From Flagellimonas amoyensis (lineage in GTDB: Bacteria > Bacteroidota > Bacteroidia > Flavobacteriales > Flavobacteriaceae): a stretch of DNA of 64,000 nucleotides. The stretch spans positions 496,001 to 560,000 of the forward strand of contig NZ_QBUK01000001.1 in assembly GCF_003058265.1 (NCBI RefSeq), read 5' to 3'. The translations under genes and the position numbers were made by a program. The notes beneath the pieces are model-generated. The model searched no databases and had not been told where the DNA came from. It saw only the letters and a list, made by a program, of their open reading frames with translations. The number at the start of each line of letters is the position of its first letter. Position 1 is the stretch's first letter. Below, in pieces: positions 48,330-57,511 of this stretch.

Positions 48330-49115
48330 TTACCATCCACCTGAGGCACCGCCTCCGCCAAATCCACCGCCGCCGAAGCCTCCACCGAATCCACCGCCAC
48401 TAAAACCGCCACCGCTTCCAAATCCGCCCGAGGAACCAGAGCTACGGCCCATATTGCTCAGGATGATCATGTCCCAGATATCGAGACCGCTGCCCCTACG
48501 GCCGCCATTTCCACCGCCGCCCTTGTTCTTTCGGCTCCATAGAATGATCATGATCACGATAAAGATGATGAAGGGGAAAAGAGCTTCGATGGGAAAGCGG
48601 TTGTTGCCAAAGGTCCTGTCCTCGGTGAACTCGCCCGTAAGCACTTTGAAGATGGCATCGGAACCCTTGTCAAGACCGCTGTAATAATCCCCTTTTTTGA
48701 ATTCGGGGATGATGACAGACTCGATAATGCGTTTGGACATGAGGTCGGTGAGTGCGCCCTCTACACCATATCCGGTGTTGATGGCAATTCTTCTGTCGTC
48801 CCGGGCCAAAAGAATCAATATGCCATTGTCCTTGTCCGCTTGGCCAATACCCCATTGATGCCCCCATTGGGCACCCAAATAGGTAATGTCCTCCCCTTCG
48901 GTGGTGGCGATGATGGCCACAACGATCTGTGTGGAGGTACTGTCGGAATAGTGGATGAGTTTTTGCTCCAAGGCCCTGTTCTGGGCATTGGACAGAAGAT
49001 TCACATAATCATAGACACTCGTCTGCTCTTGTGGTTTTTTGGGTATGGTGAATTGTCCCCAGGCTAGGGAAACGCACAAAAAAGCCAGTAAGAGGTTACC
49101 CTTTGGATATGGCAT
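48330..49115 (-). CDS. TPM-domain membrane protein (YgcG-like) with Gly-rich tail
   Basis: 261 residues: signal peptide (~1-20, ending AWGQ), TPM_phosphatase domain (~32-155; VYDYVNLLSNAQNRALEQKL, DNGILILLARDDRRIAINTGYGVEGAL), a membrane helix (~177-193) and a Gly/Ser/Phe-rich tail (~225-261) ending GGASGGW. TPM domains are periplasmic or lumenal folds with proposed phosphatase or assembly roles; function in bacteria is unsettled. It overlaps the start of the next TPM gene's end by 20 bp, part of an operon with LemA. Confidence 0.9.
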   Translation of the reverse strand: MPYPKGNLLLAFLCVSLAWGQFTIPKKPQEQTSVYDYVNLLSNAQNRALEQKLIHYSDSTSTQIVVAIIATTEGEDITYLGAQWGHQWGIGQADKDNGILILLARDDRRIAINTGYGVEGALTDLMSKRIIESVIIPEFKKGDYYSGLDKGSDAIFKVLTGEFTEDRTFGNNRFPIEALFPFIIFIVIMIILWSRKNKGGGGNGGRRGSGLDIWDMIILSNMGRSSGSSGGFGSGGGFSGGGFGGGFGGGGFGGGGASGGW

Positions 49116-49533
49116 CGCTCAGTTCGTTGGTGTCGTTGTGGTTCCATGGAAAATGGGCCTCCAGTTCTTTGCCCGCCATCAAAATGCCTTCTACAATACC
49201 TTGTTTGAAATTCCCTTTCTTGAAATGTGAGGCGATGACATCCTTGGTGGTGTCCCAAAACCCGTTGGGCACAGCGCGGTCAATGCCGGAGCCGCCATAG
49301 ATCACAAATTTATGATCATCTACGGCCACATAGATCAGTACTCCGTTGTCCTCTTTGGTATTGTCCATCTTCAGAAAGTGGAATACCTGTTGTGCTCGGC
49401 TAAAGTGGTCCATTTTTGCTGTGGCCTCAATGTGGACACGGATTTCGCCGGAAGTATTTTTTTCTGACTCAACAATGGCGTCAATAATCTCCTGTTCCTC
49501 CTCGGCAGTCAAAAATTCCTCTACGTGCGACAT
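49096..49533 (-). CDS. TPM-domain protein (short, no signal)
   Basis: 145-residue protein with a TPM_phosphatase domain (~10-130): LTAEEEQEIIDAIVESEKNT, GEIRVHIEA, DNGVLIYVAVDDHKFVIYGG and SHFKKGNFKQGIVEGI. Unlike its neighbour it has no signal peptide and no Gly-rich tail, so the two genes probably arose by duplication and specialise in different places. It sits between LemA and the larger TPM gene on the same strand with 2 and -20 bp spacing. Confidence 0.9.
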   Translation of the reverse strand: MSHVEEFLTAEEEQEIIDAIVESEKNTSGEIRVHIEATAKMDHFSRAQQVFHFLKMDNTKEDNGVLIYVAVDDHKFVIYGGSGIDRAVPNGFWDTTKDVIASHFKKGNFKQGIVEGILMAGKELEAHFPWNHNDTNELSDAISKG

Positions 49534-49535
49534 GC

Positions 49536-50135
49536 TTAATCGAATTCAAAATTCACGTCCGGCGCATTCTCAGATCCTGGATTGGAACTGAAGAGTGCCA
49601 TAGGGTCGAAATTGGCAATGCCCGCGATGATGTTGGTAGGAATCTGTTGGATCTTGATGTTGTATTCCCCGGCCAGTTCGTTGAAACGGTTCCGTTCCAC
49701 ATTGATCCTGTTCTCGGTGCCCTCCAATTGGGACTGTAGTTCCAAAAAGTTTTGGTTGGCCTTCAGGTCGGGATAGCGTTCCACGGTGACCAAGAGCCTG
49801 GAAAGTGCAGATGACAAACCGGTCTGGGCCTGTTGGAATTCTGCAAGTTGTTCCGGGGTGATGTTGTTCGCATCAATAGTGGTGGAGGTGGCCTTGGCCC
49901 TTGCCTCAATCACATCCGATAGGGTCTCGCGCTCAAAATCGGCTGCACCCTGGACCGTTTTCACCAAGTTGCCGATGAGGTCGCTTCTTCGTTGATAGGA
50001 GCTTTCCACATTGGCCCATTGCTTGGTGGCCTGTCCCTTCATGTCCACAAGTTTATTGTTCGTGCTCACGTACCAACCTACCAGCACTACGGCAAGTACG
50101 ATCAGTACGATGATGGCTATGAGACCTTTTTTCAT
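49536..50135 (-). CDS. lemA: LemA-family protein
   Basis: 199 residues; N-terminal membrane helix (~4-25, LIAIIVLIVLAVVLVGWYVS) and the LemA helical domain (~28-185) with NKLVDMKGQATKQWANVESSYQRRSDLIGNLV, a typical signature, and the ERNRFNELAGEYNIKIQQIP end. The role of LemA is not settled; it commonly lies beside TPM genes, as here. Operon with the MerR regulator 19 bp upstream and the two TPM genes downstream. Confidence 0.94.
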   Translation of the reverse strand: MKKGLIAIIVLIVLAVVLVGWYVSTNNKLVDMKGQATKQWANVESSYQRRSDLIGNLVKTVQGAADFERETLSDVIEARAKATSTTIDANNITPEQLAEFQQAQTGLSSALSRLLVTVERYPDLKANQNFLELQSQLEGTENRINVERNRFNELAGEYNIKIQQIPTNIIAGIANFDPMALFSSNPGSENAPDVNFEFD

Positions 50136-50154
50136 TTTCGTTAGGTTTTGGTGT

Positions 50155-50484
50155 TTATAGTTGTTCTTTGATCTTTAGCAATTCAGCTTTTACCTTTTGC
50201 AGTTTTTGGATGACATCAAAGTTGGACAGTGTTTTTTCCTTTTCCTCGTTCAGATGGATCTTGGCACCTTCCAAGGTGAACCCCCGTTCCTTCACCAAGT
50301 GATAGATCAGTTGCAGGTTTTTGATGTCTTCCGGTGTGAATTTTCGATTGCCCTTGGCATTTTTTTTGGGTTGCAGCACATCAAACTCCTTTTCCCAAAA
50401 GCGGATAAGGGAAGTGTTCACCCCAAAGGCCTTGGCCACTTCGCCAATACCATAATATCGTTTCTCGGGAAGGTCTATGTGCAT
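50155..50484 (-). CDS. MerR-family transcriptional regulator (short form)
   Basis: 109 residues: winged HTH of the MerR type (~8-75; YYGIGEVAKAFGVNTSLIRFWEKEFDVLQPKKNAKGNRKFTP) followed by a coiled-coil dimerisation helix. No ligand domain and no cysteines for metal binding. Its ATG overlaps the M23 peptidase stop by one base (TAATG), so the regulator is co-transcribed with cell-envelope genes. Targets unknown. Confidence 0.92.
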   Translation of the reverse strand: MHIDLPEKRYYGIGEVAKAFGVNTSLIRFWEKEFDVLQPKKNAKGNRKFTPEDIKNLQLIYHLVKERGFTLEGAKIHLNEEKEKTLSNFDVIQKLQKVKAELLKIKEQL

Positions 50485-51461
50485 TAATCCAAGGATTGGT
50501 TCTCTTGATTGGCATATTTGAGCATGTTCTCAAACTCTTCTGCCGTCAAACTTCCGTAGTAGAAGTTGATAGGGTTGATGCGCTCCCCGTCCTTAAATAT
50601 CTCATAGTGCAAGTGCGGAGCTTCTGAACGTCCTGTACTGCCTACAAAACCGATAAGGTCACCGCGTTTTACCTTTTGGCCCACGGTCACGTTGTATTTG
50701 CTCATGTGTCCATAAAGTGAAATATAACCGTATCCGTGATCTATTCGGATGTGTTTGCCATAGCCTGAGGATTGGTTGTCGGCACGGGTCACTTTCCCGT
50801 CTCCCGTAGCATAGATGGGAGAGCCGCGTGGAGCGGTAAAGTCCATCCCCCAGTGCATTTTCCGGGCCTTGGTAAAGGGGTCGGACCGCCAGCCGTAGCC
50901 AGAGGCCATACGGGTCAAATCCTCATTGCTCACCGGTTGGATGGCGGGGATGGAGGCCAAAAGCTTCTCTTTTTCCTCGGCCAACTTGGCAATCTCATCC
51001 AAGGATTTGGATTGGATCACCATCTGTTTTTGGATGATGTCCAAACGCTTGGTGGCATTGATGATGATATCGGAATTGTTGAAGCCATCCAGGGATTTGT
51101 ACCTGTTGATTCCCCCGAAACCAGCCTTTCGCTGCTCTTCGGGAATGGGATTGGCCTCAAAATATAAGCGGTATATGTTGTTGTCGCGGTCCTCGATATT
51201 GGCCAGCACCTGCTCCATTTGCTCCATCTTCTTGTCCAGGATCTCAAACTGAAGCTCATAGTTCCTGACCTCGCGTTCCAGGGAAAGTTCCTTGGGCGTG
51301 TTCACCCATTTGGTGTTCAGTAGGATAACGAGGCCCAAAAAACCAAATAGCGCGGAACCTAGGACGAACAGAAAGATGTTTCTGTACTTCTTGGATTTTC
51401 TCGGCTCGATCTTTCGATAGGAAAGGGTATCCGGGTCGTAATAGTACTTAACTTTAGACAT
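50484..51461 (-). CDS. M23-family (LytM-like) peptidoglycan peptidase or activator
   Basis: 325 residues: membrane helix (~29-48), a long coiled coil (~55-175) and a C-terminal Peptidase_M23 domain (~190-300). Zinc residues look complete: HWGMDFTAPRGSPIYATGDG (His and Asp) and HLHYEIF (HxH). This layout is that of cell-division or cell-shape endopeptidases anchored in the inner membrane. First gene of the minus-strand operon M23-MerR-LemA-TPM-TPM; divergent from alaS with 103 bp between. Confidence 0.93.
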   Translation of the reverse strand: MSKVKYYYDPDTLSYRKIEPRKSKKYRNIFLFVLGSALFGFLGLVILLNTKWVNTPKELSLEREVRNYELQFEILDKKMEQMEQVLANIEDRDNNIYRLYFEANPIPEEQRKAGFGGINRYKSLDGFNNSDIIINATKRLDIIQKQMVIQSKSLDEIAKLAEEKEKLLASIPAIQPVSNEDLTRMASGYGWRSDPFTKARKMHWGMDFTAPRGSPIYATGDGKVTRADNQSSGYGKHIRIDHGYGYISLYGHMSKYNVTVGQKVKRGDLIGFVGSTGRSEAPHLHYEIFKDGERINPINFYYGSLTAEEFENMLKYANQENQSLD

Positions 51462-51564
51462 GAATGGATTTTATCCTATTTTTGCTCACTCTTTTTATCA
51501 AAACAAGCAAATATAAAAATTGTTTTGCTATGAGTGTTAAATTTAAGAAAACCCTAGGAATTCA

Positions 51565-54177
51565 ATGACATCCCAAGAAGTTAGAACCCAATTTTTAAAC
51601 TTTTTCAAAGAAAAGGGCCACAATATAGTGCCCTCGGCACCCATGGTAATGAAGGACGACCCCACCCTCATGTTCACCAATGCCGGCATGAACCAGTTCA
51701 AGGAGTTTTTCTTGGGGAATTCCAAACCCAAACACACAAGGGTGGCCGATACCCAAAAATGCCTTAGGGTAAGTGGCAAGCACAACGATCTGGAAGAAGT
51801 GGGCAAGGATACCTACCATCATACCATGTTCGAGATGTTGGGCAACTGGAGTTTTGGGGATTACTTCAAAAAAGAAGCCATACAGTGGGCCTGGGAACTG
51901 CTCACCGAAGTCTATAAAATAGACAAGAGCAGTCTTTATGTGTCTGTTTTTGAGGGTAGTGATGATGATGGGTTGGCCATGGACCAAGAGGCCTACGACC
52001 TTTGGAAGGCCATTGTGCCCGAAGAGCGCATCATCATGGGCAACAAGAAGGACAATTTCTGGGAAATGGGCGATCAGGGACCCTGTGGCCCCTGTTCCGA
52101 GATCCATGTGGACATCCGTTCCGCAGAAGAGAAAAAGAAAGTGCCGGGTGCCTCCTTGGTGAACCAGGACCATCCACAAGTAGTGGAAATCTGGAATCTG
52201 GTCTTTATGCAATTCAACAGAAAGGCAGATGGAAGCTTGGAGAGCCTTCCCGCAAAACATATTGATACAGGAATGGGCTTTGAGCGTCTGTGCATGGTGC
52301 TGCAGGGCGTCCAATCCAATTATGATACCGATGTATTTACGCCCCTTATTCGGGAAATAGGAATCATCACGGGGAAAAAATACGGAAAGGACGAAAAGAC
52401 CGATATTGCCATTCGGGTGATCGCGGACCATGTAAGGGCCGTTGCTTTTTCCATTGCTGATGGACAATTGCCCAGCAACACTGGGGCAGGGTATGTCATC
52501 CGAAGGATCTTGCGCCGTGCCATCCGATATGGGTTCACCTTTTTGGATATCAACAAACCGTTCATCTATAGGTTGGTCAAAGTGTTGGCCGAGCAAATGG
52601 GCAAGGCGTTCCCTGAGTTGAAGGAACAATACCAGTTGATCGAGAATGTGATCAAGGAAGAAGAGAGTTCGTTCCTGAGCACTTTGGAGCAGGGCTTGGT
52701 GCTGTTGGACTCCGTAATCAAGTCTTCCAGGGACAAGATTATCAGTGGCGAAAAAGCCTTTGAACTTTACGATACCTTCGGTTTTCCGATCGACCTTACT
52801 TCGTTGATCTTGGAGGAAAAGGGGTATCAATTGGATGTGACAGGCTTCAACAAAGCATTGCAGGAACAAAAGGACCGTTCCAGGGCAGCATCCGAAGTGT
52901 CAAAAGGCGATTGGACCGTTCTAAAACAGGATTCCGAGCAAGAATTTATAGGGTACGACAGTTTGGAGGCCCAAGTGAAATTGGTGAAATACCGCAAGAT
53001 CACCAGCAAAAAAGAGGGTGACCAGTACCAGTTGGTGTTCAATCTGACCCCTTTTTACGCTGAAGGTGGTGGTCAGGTCGGGGACAAAGGCTATCTGGAG
53101 GCTTTCAATGGCAATGTCACCTATATTGTGGACACCAAACGGGAAAACAACGAGATCGTGCATTTTGCGGAGTCGTTGCCCGATAATGTAAACGAGACCT
53201 TTAAGGCAGTGGTGGACCATAAGCAGCGTTGGAGAACAGCCTGCAACCACACGGCAACCCATTTGTTGCACCAAGCACTGCGCGATATTTTGGGCACCCA
53301 TGTGGAGCAAAAAGGTTCTGCGGTACATTCGAAATACCTGCGTTTCGATTTTTCCCATTTTGCCAAGCTTTCCGTAGAGGAACTGCGAAAAGTGGAAAAC
53401 TTTGTCAATGCCCGCATCGATGGTCATTTGCCGTTGGAGGAAAACAGGAACGTTCCCATACAAAAAGCGATGGAAGAAGGGGCGATGGCCCTTTTTGGTG
53501 AAAAATATGGCGATACCGTCCGTACCATCCGCTTTGGACAGTCCATGGAACTTTGTGGTGGGACACACGTAAAGAACACGGCGGATATTTGGCACTTCAA
53601 GATCGTGTCCGAAGGGGCCGTAGCAGCCGGAATCCGAAGGGTCGAAGCCATTACTTCCGATGCTGTCAAAGAATTTTACTTTACGAACAATCGTATGCTG
53701 TTCGAGATCAAGGACCTCTTGCACAATGCCCAAGATCCTGTGAAGGCCGTTGCAGGGCTACAGGAGGAAAATACCGCTCTCAAAAAACAAGTGGAGCAAT
53801 TGCTGAAGGACAAGGCCAAAGGATTGAAAAGCGAGCTGATTTCCGAATTGGAAACAGTGGGAGACATCCAGTTTTTGGCCAAAAAGGTAGATCTGGATGC
53901 TGCGGGCATCAAGGACCTGTCGTTTGAGATCGGGGGTCAGGTGGACAACCTTTTCCTTTTGCTTGCCGCCGAGAACGATGGGAAAGCGTTGCTTTCCTGC
54001 TACATTTCCAAAGATTTGGCCACGGCCAAGAGCCTGAATGCAGGTACTATAGTCAGGGAACTGGGCAAATACATCCAAGGTGGTGGCGGGGGACAACCCT
54101 TCTTTGCGACCGCTGGGGGCAAAAACCCGGACGGCATTTCCGAGGCACTTGACAAGGCGAAGGCATATCTTAGCTAA
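51565..54177 (+). CDS. alaS: Alanine-tRNA ligase
   Basis: Charges tRNA-Ala with alanine. 870 residues with all parts: class II catalytic core (motif 1-3; [43 protein letters not shown]), editing domain with [16 protein letters not shown] and the zinc site CGGTHVKNT, coiled coil and C-Ala domain ending [19 protein letters not shown]. The ATG at 51565 is followed by [18 protein letters not shown], the normal N terminus. Its stop overlaps the GSCFA start by one base. Confidence 0.98.
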   Translation: MTSQEVRTQFLNFFKEKGHNIVPSAPMVMKDDPTLMFTNAGMNQFKEFFLGNSKPKHTRVADTQKCLRVSGKHNDLEEVGKDTYHHTMFEMLGNWSFGDYFKKEAIQWAWELLTEVYKIDKSSLYVSVFEGSDDDGLAMDQEAYDLWKAIVPEERIIMGNKKDNFWEMGDQGPCGPCSEIHVDIRSAEEKKKVPGASLVNQDHPQVVEIWNLVFMQFNRKADGSLESLPAKHIDTGMGFERLCMVLQGVQSNYDTDVFTPLIREIGIITGKKYGKDEKTDIAIRVIADHVRAVAFSIADGQLPSNTGAGYVIRRILRRAIRYGFTFLDINKPFIYRLVKVLAEQMGKAFPELKEQYQLIENVIKEEESSFLSTLEQGLVLLDSVIKSSRDKIISGEKAFELYDTFGFPIDLTSLILEEKGYQLDVTGFNKALQEQKDRSRAASEVSKGDWTVLKQDSEQEFIGYDSLEAQVKLVKYRKITSKKEGDQYQLVFNLTPFYAEGGGQVGDKGYLEAFNGNVTYIVDTKRENNEIVHFAESLPDNVNETFKAVVDHKQRWRTACNHTATHLLHQALRDILGTHVEQKGSAVHSKYLRFDFSHFAKLSVEELRKVENFVNARIDGHLPLEENRNVPIQKAMEEGAMALFGEKYGDTVRTIRFGQSMELCGGTHVKNTADIWHFKIVSEGAVAAGIRRVEAITSDAVKEFYFTNNRMLFEIKDLLHNAQDPVKAVAGLQEENTALKKQVEQLLKDKAKGLKSELISELETVGDIQFLAKKVDLDAAGIKDLSFEIGGQVDNLFLLLAAENDGKALLSCYISKDLATAKSLNAGTIVRELGKYIQGGGGGQPFFATAGGKNPDGISEALDKAKAYLS

Positions 54178-55157
54178 TGGATCTACAGACCAAAGTACCC
54201 ATACAGCCAGATGGGAATCCCATCGATTATCAGAGCAAAGTGCTGTTGTTGGGTTCGTGTTTTGTGGAAAATATGGGGGCAAAGTTGGCTTACTTCCAAT
54301 TCCGGAACAGCTTGAATCCTTTTGGTATTTTCTTTCATCCGTTGGCCATCGAGAATTTGGTGCAGCGTGCTGTGGACGAATCAACCTATTCAGCAGATGA
54401 AATTTTTGTGCAAGACGGTATTTGGCATTGTTTCGATGCCCATTCCGAATTGCGTTCCAACGACAGGGACACTTTGCTGCAACTCCTCAACCAAAGGTTG
54501 ATGGAAACCAAAAGAAGTCTCGAAACCGCTTCCCACATCATCATCACATTGGGCACAGCATGGGTGTACCGAAATGTCGTTTCAAAAAAGATAGTGGCCA
54601 ACTGCCATAAAGTGCCTCAGCGGGAGTTCCAAAAAGAATTGTTGGCCCCAGAAGAAATACAGACCAGTTTGGAAAACTGCCTGGCAATGGTAAAAAAAGT
54701 GAACCCGAAAGCCCAGTTTATTTTTACCGTTTCACCAGTACGGCACCTCAAGGACGGTTTTGTGGAAAACCAGAGGGGCAAGGCACATCTTATCTCGGCG
54801 GTTCATTCCGTTTTGTCTTCTCGAGCGCCCGCCTGCCGGACGGACAGGCAGTCGAGAGAGCTGTCCTACTTTCCAGCTTACGAGATCATGATGGACGAGC
54901 TTCGTGACTATCGTTTTTATGGGAAGGACATGCTGCATCCTAACGAACTGGCCGTGGACTATATTTGGGACAAGTTCAGGTCGGTTTGGATCTCTCCCGA
55001 TAGTCTGCCCATCATGGAGGAAGTGGGCAGCGTCCGAAAAGGGTTGGCACACAGGCCTTTCAACCCGGATTCCGATAGCCACCAAAAGTTCAGGACATCG
55101 CTCCAAGCAAAAATTACGTATCTTCAAGAGAGGTTTCCTTTCATGAAATTCGAATAG
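54177..55157 (+). CDS. GSCFA-domain protein carrying an in-frame palindromic repeat
   Basis: 326 residues of the GSCFA family (SGNH-like esterase fold; the name motif is in LLLGSCFVENMG at ~25-36). Other typical segments are NPFGIFFHP, ITLGTAWVY, TVSPVRHLKDG and YFPAYEIMMDELRDYRFYGKDMLHPNE. Between ISAVHSVLS and LSYFPAYE lies a segment reading SRAPACRTDRQS, foreign to the family and coded by the repeat at 54819-54859. The frame is kept, so the protein is probably made with a surface loop insertion. No signal peptide. Starts on the last base of alaS (TAATG), hence co-transcribed. Substrate unknown. Confidence 0.9.
   Translation: MDLQTKVPIQPDGNPIDYQSKVLLLGSCFVENMGAKLAYFQFRNSLNPFGIFFHPLAIENLVQRAVDESTYSADEIFVQDGIWHCFDAHSELRSNDRDTLLQLLNQRLMETKRSLETASHIIITLGTAWVYRNVVSKKIVANCHKVPQREFQKELLAPEEIQTSLENCLAMVKKVNPKAQFIFTVSPVRHLKDGFVENQRGKAHLISAVHSVLSSRAPACRTDRQSRELSYFPAYEIMMDELRDYRFYGKDMLHPNELAVDYIWDKFRSVWISPDSLPIMEEVGSVRKGLAHRPFNPDSDSHQKFRTSLQAKITYLQERFPFMKFE
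54819..54859 (+). repeat. Palindromic repeat copy inside the GSCFA gene
   Basis: 41-bp palindromic element with TCTCGA and TCGAGA at its ends and CCTG / CAGG inside. Read on the minus strand it contains GCAGGCGGGCGCTCGA, the same core as the intergenic copy at 63226-63241 and, with one change, at 63398-63413. It is therefore an inverted copy of the repeat family clustered before hemL. Confidence 0.8.
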
Positions 55158-55772
55158 ATGAAGAAAGTACTTATAGGAGCTGTCATTGCGCTGGCCTCGG
55201 TTTTAATCTACAGATCATGCGCCGATGACCGGGAGCAAAAGACCATTTTGGAGGAAAATTCCATGCTCATACAGCAAGAACTAAAAAACGTTTCCAAGTT
55301 GATCGTCACCGAAGGGCATTTTGCCGAGGTCTACAACTACAAGGATTCCAAAGAATTGTTCGGTCCGCTCATTACGGCCCATAAAAAGGCTTTGGTGGTG
55401 GTGAATGCCGATGTGACCATTGCCTACGACATGGCCCAAATCCAATATGAGGTGGACGAGGAAAACAGGGTGTTGAAGATTGTCCAGATTCCGGAGCCAG
55501 AGATCAAGATCAGTCCCGATTTTGAGTACTACGATGTTACGGCCGATTATCTAAACCAGTTCAATGCGTCGGATTATAATGCCATCAAACGAAATGTGAA
55601 CGCTTCGCTGATGAAGAAAATAGAGGCATCATCCCTGCGTTCCAATGCCGAAAACCGTTTGGTGAGCGAACTTTCCCGGATCTTGGTGCTCACCAATACC
55701 ATGGGGTGGACTTTGGTCCACGAAAACACGCCCGTGGAAAATGTGGGTCAATTGGAACAAATTTTGGATTAA
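55158..55772 (+). CDS. DUF4230-family membrane-anchored protein
   Basis: 204 residues: N-terminal hydrophobic signal or anchor (~3-20, VLIGAVIALASVLIYRSCA; the Cys at ~21 could be lipidated but the lipobox is poor), then a DUF4230 domain (~35-190) with KNVSKLIVTEGHFAEVYNYKD, KKALVVVNADVTIAYDM and LPEPEIKISPDF-like core. Function unknown. It follows the GSCFA gene without a gap and precedes the metallopeptidase lipoprotein gene. Confidence 0.85.
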   Translation: MKKVLIGAVIALASVLIYRSCADDREQKTILEENSMLIQQELKNVSKLIVTEGHFAEVYNYKDSKELFGPLITAHKKALVVVNADVTIAYDMAQIQYEVDEENRVLKIVQIPEPEIKISPDFEYYDVTADYLNQFNASDYNAIKRNVNASLMKKIEASSLRSNAENRLVSELSRILVLTNTMGWTLVHENTPVENVGQLEQILD

Positions 55773-55828
55773 AACTGTCACATTTGGCGTTTTTGTGCGT
55801 CTATAGGGTATATCAATCAAATCAATCC

Positions 55829-57511
55829 ATGTTTAAAAGAGTACTACCAACCGCCCTTTTAGCCATAATTCTATTTTCCTGTCACCAAAAAGCCGAGCCG
55901 GACATTCGTTACGTGATTGCTCCGGTGGTGGTTGATAGCATACCACAACTCCAGATCAAAATGACCTTTCCGGCAAATCCGGAGGGTACCACCGTTTTGT
56001 CCTTTCCCAATGAGGCATGGGGGCAGGAAAAACTGTTCGGGACCTTGGGGAAGATGCAACTGCTGAACGTGGAGGGCGCAGTGGAAAAGGATGCCGAAAA
56101 TGGTCAGATCGTACTCATACATCCGAAGGGCGTCAAAAAGCTGGAGTTTGAGTATGTTCTCAAACAGGATTTTGATGACGGACTTTCAACGATTAGAATT
56201 TACCGGCCCATCATAAACAGCACGTATTTCCATGCATTTTCCCACAATATGTTCATGGTGCCGGAACAGGCAGCGGGCCATCAGAACATCATTTTGGACT
56301 GGTCGTCCTTTCCGAAGGATTATACCGTTCACAACAGTTTTGGAAGCCAGGAAAGGGTGCAAGAGTTGAAGGACATGGACATGGACCTTTTTGGAAATGC
56401 CATTTTTGTGGGAGGGGACTTTAGGGTGCTTTCTGGAGACATCCAAGGCAACCGAATCAGTCTGGCCACTCGCGGGGAGTGGGTACCTTTTCAGGATGAG
56501 GATGTGTTCCAAGTGCTGGAACGGACTTTGACCTGTCAGCGTAATTTTTGGAACGACCACTCGCAAGAATATTTCACGGTGACCATGCAGCCCTTTCCGC
56601 AAGAGAACGGAAGCAGTTTTCAAGGTACGGGCTTGACCAACTCTTTTGCCACATCGGTTTCCAACAACGATTTGACGGATATTGGGCAGATGGTATACCT
56701 CTTCAACCACGAACTGATGCACAACTGGATCGGGCATACCATCACCAATGGCAATGAAGAGGAGCAATATTGGTTCAGCGAAGGGTTTACGGAATACTAT
56801 ACTTTTAAGAATATTGCGGCAAACCATATCAATGGTCTGGACGGAAGGTTTTTTATAGATGAGATGAACAGGACCATTCGGGACCTTTATGCCTCGTCGG
56901 TAGGTGATGTCCCGAACAGCGAGATCAATTACGATCATTTTTGGAACAACTATGAATATTCCAAGCTTCCGTATTGGAGGGGCACTATTTTCGCTTTTTA
57001 TCTGGACCAAAAGATAAAGCAGATCAGTAAAGGGCAACAAAGTTTGGATGATGTGATGCACCACATTTATAGGGATGCGACCACCAAGGACCAAAAACTG
57101 ACCCACGATTATTTTGTTGACCTGATGGAGTCCTATTGGAATGGCGGTTTTGGCACATTCTTCCAAAAGCACATTGAAGAAGGGCAAAAACTGGATTTGG
57201 AGGACCTATTTATTGAATTGGACTTGGCGTATAGCACCGAAAGCGATATTTATGAGTTGGGATTTGAGTTTACGGAGGACAGAAAAGGAATTAAAAGTGT
57301 GATAGAAGGAAGCAAGGCATGGGAAGCTGGCATCCGAGAGGGTGATGCGGTGTTTTCCCGAAGCATTTGGCAGGGCAATATAGAAAAAGAGGTAGAGCTC
57401 GGCGTCAAGAGAAATGGGGAACAGCTCCATTTTTCTTTCTATCCGGTGAAAAAGGCAAAGGTCCCACAAATGGAAGTTACCGTTGGCAATATGGAAAAAC
57501 TGGGGTTTTAG
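55829..57511 (+). CDS. M1/M61-like metallopeptidase lipoprotein with PDZ domain
   Basis: 560 residues from the ATG at 55829, which gives a clean lipoprotein signal ending LFSC (Cys19); the frame is open 123 bp further upstream but that part has no signal and overlaps DUF4230. N-terminal beta domain (~25-280), zinc motif HELMHNWIGH with the third ligand in FSEGFTEYYTF, helical part, and a PDZ-like domain (~460-555; ELGFEFTEDRKGIKSVIEGSKAWEAGIREGDAV). The order resembles M61 peptidases while the motif spacing resembles M1. Substrate unknown. Converges with the hydroxylase gene, overlapping by 4 bp. Confidence 0.85.
   Translation: MFKRVLPTALLAIILFSCHQKAEPDIRYVIAPVVVDSIPQLQIKMTFPANPEGTTVLSFPNEAWGQEKLFGTLGKMQLLNVEGAVEKDAENGQIVLIHPKGVKKLEFEYVLKQDFDDGLSTIRIYRPIINSTYFHAFSHNMFMVPEQAAGHQNIILDWSSFPKDYTVHNSFGSQERVQELKDMDMDLFGNAIFVGGDFRVLSGDIQGNRISLATRGEWVPFQDEDVFQVLERTLTCQRNFWNDHSQEYFTVTMQPFPQENGSSFQGTGLTNSFATSVSNNDLTDIGQMVYLFNHELMHNWIGHTITNGNEEEQYWFSEGFTEYYTFKNIAANHINGLDGRFFIDEMNRTIRDLYASSVGDVPNSEINYDHFWNNYEYSKLPYWRGTIFAFYLDQKIKQISKGQQSLDDVMHHIYRDATTKDQKLTHDYFVDLMESYWNGGFGTFFQKHIEEGQKLDLEDLFIELDLAYSTESDIYELGFEFTEDRKGIKSVIEGSKAWEAGIREGDAVFSRSIWQGNIEKEVELGVKRNGEQLHFSFYPVKKAKVPQMEVTVGNMEKLGF

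Noticed and set aside
45752..48421. Two >420-codon antisense frames across the outer-membrane receptor gene
   Set aside because: Their translations (rich in His/Gly/Ile/Val) match no protein pattern, whereas the plus-strand frame has signal peptide, CarboxypepD_reg and barrel.
51595..52869. 424-codon antisense frame over alaS
   Set aside because: alaS motifs are complete on the plus strand; the antisense frame is a compositional shadow.
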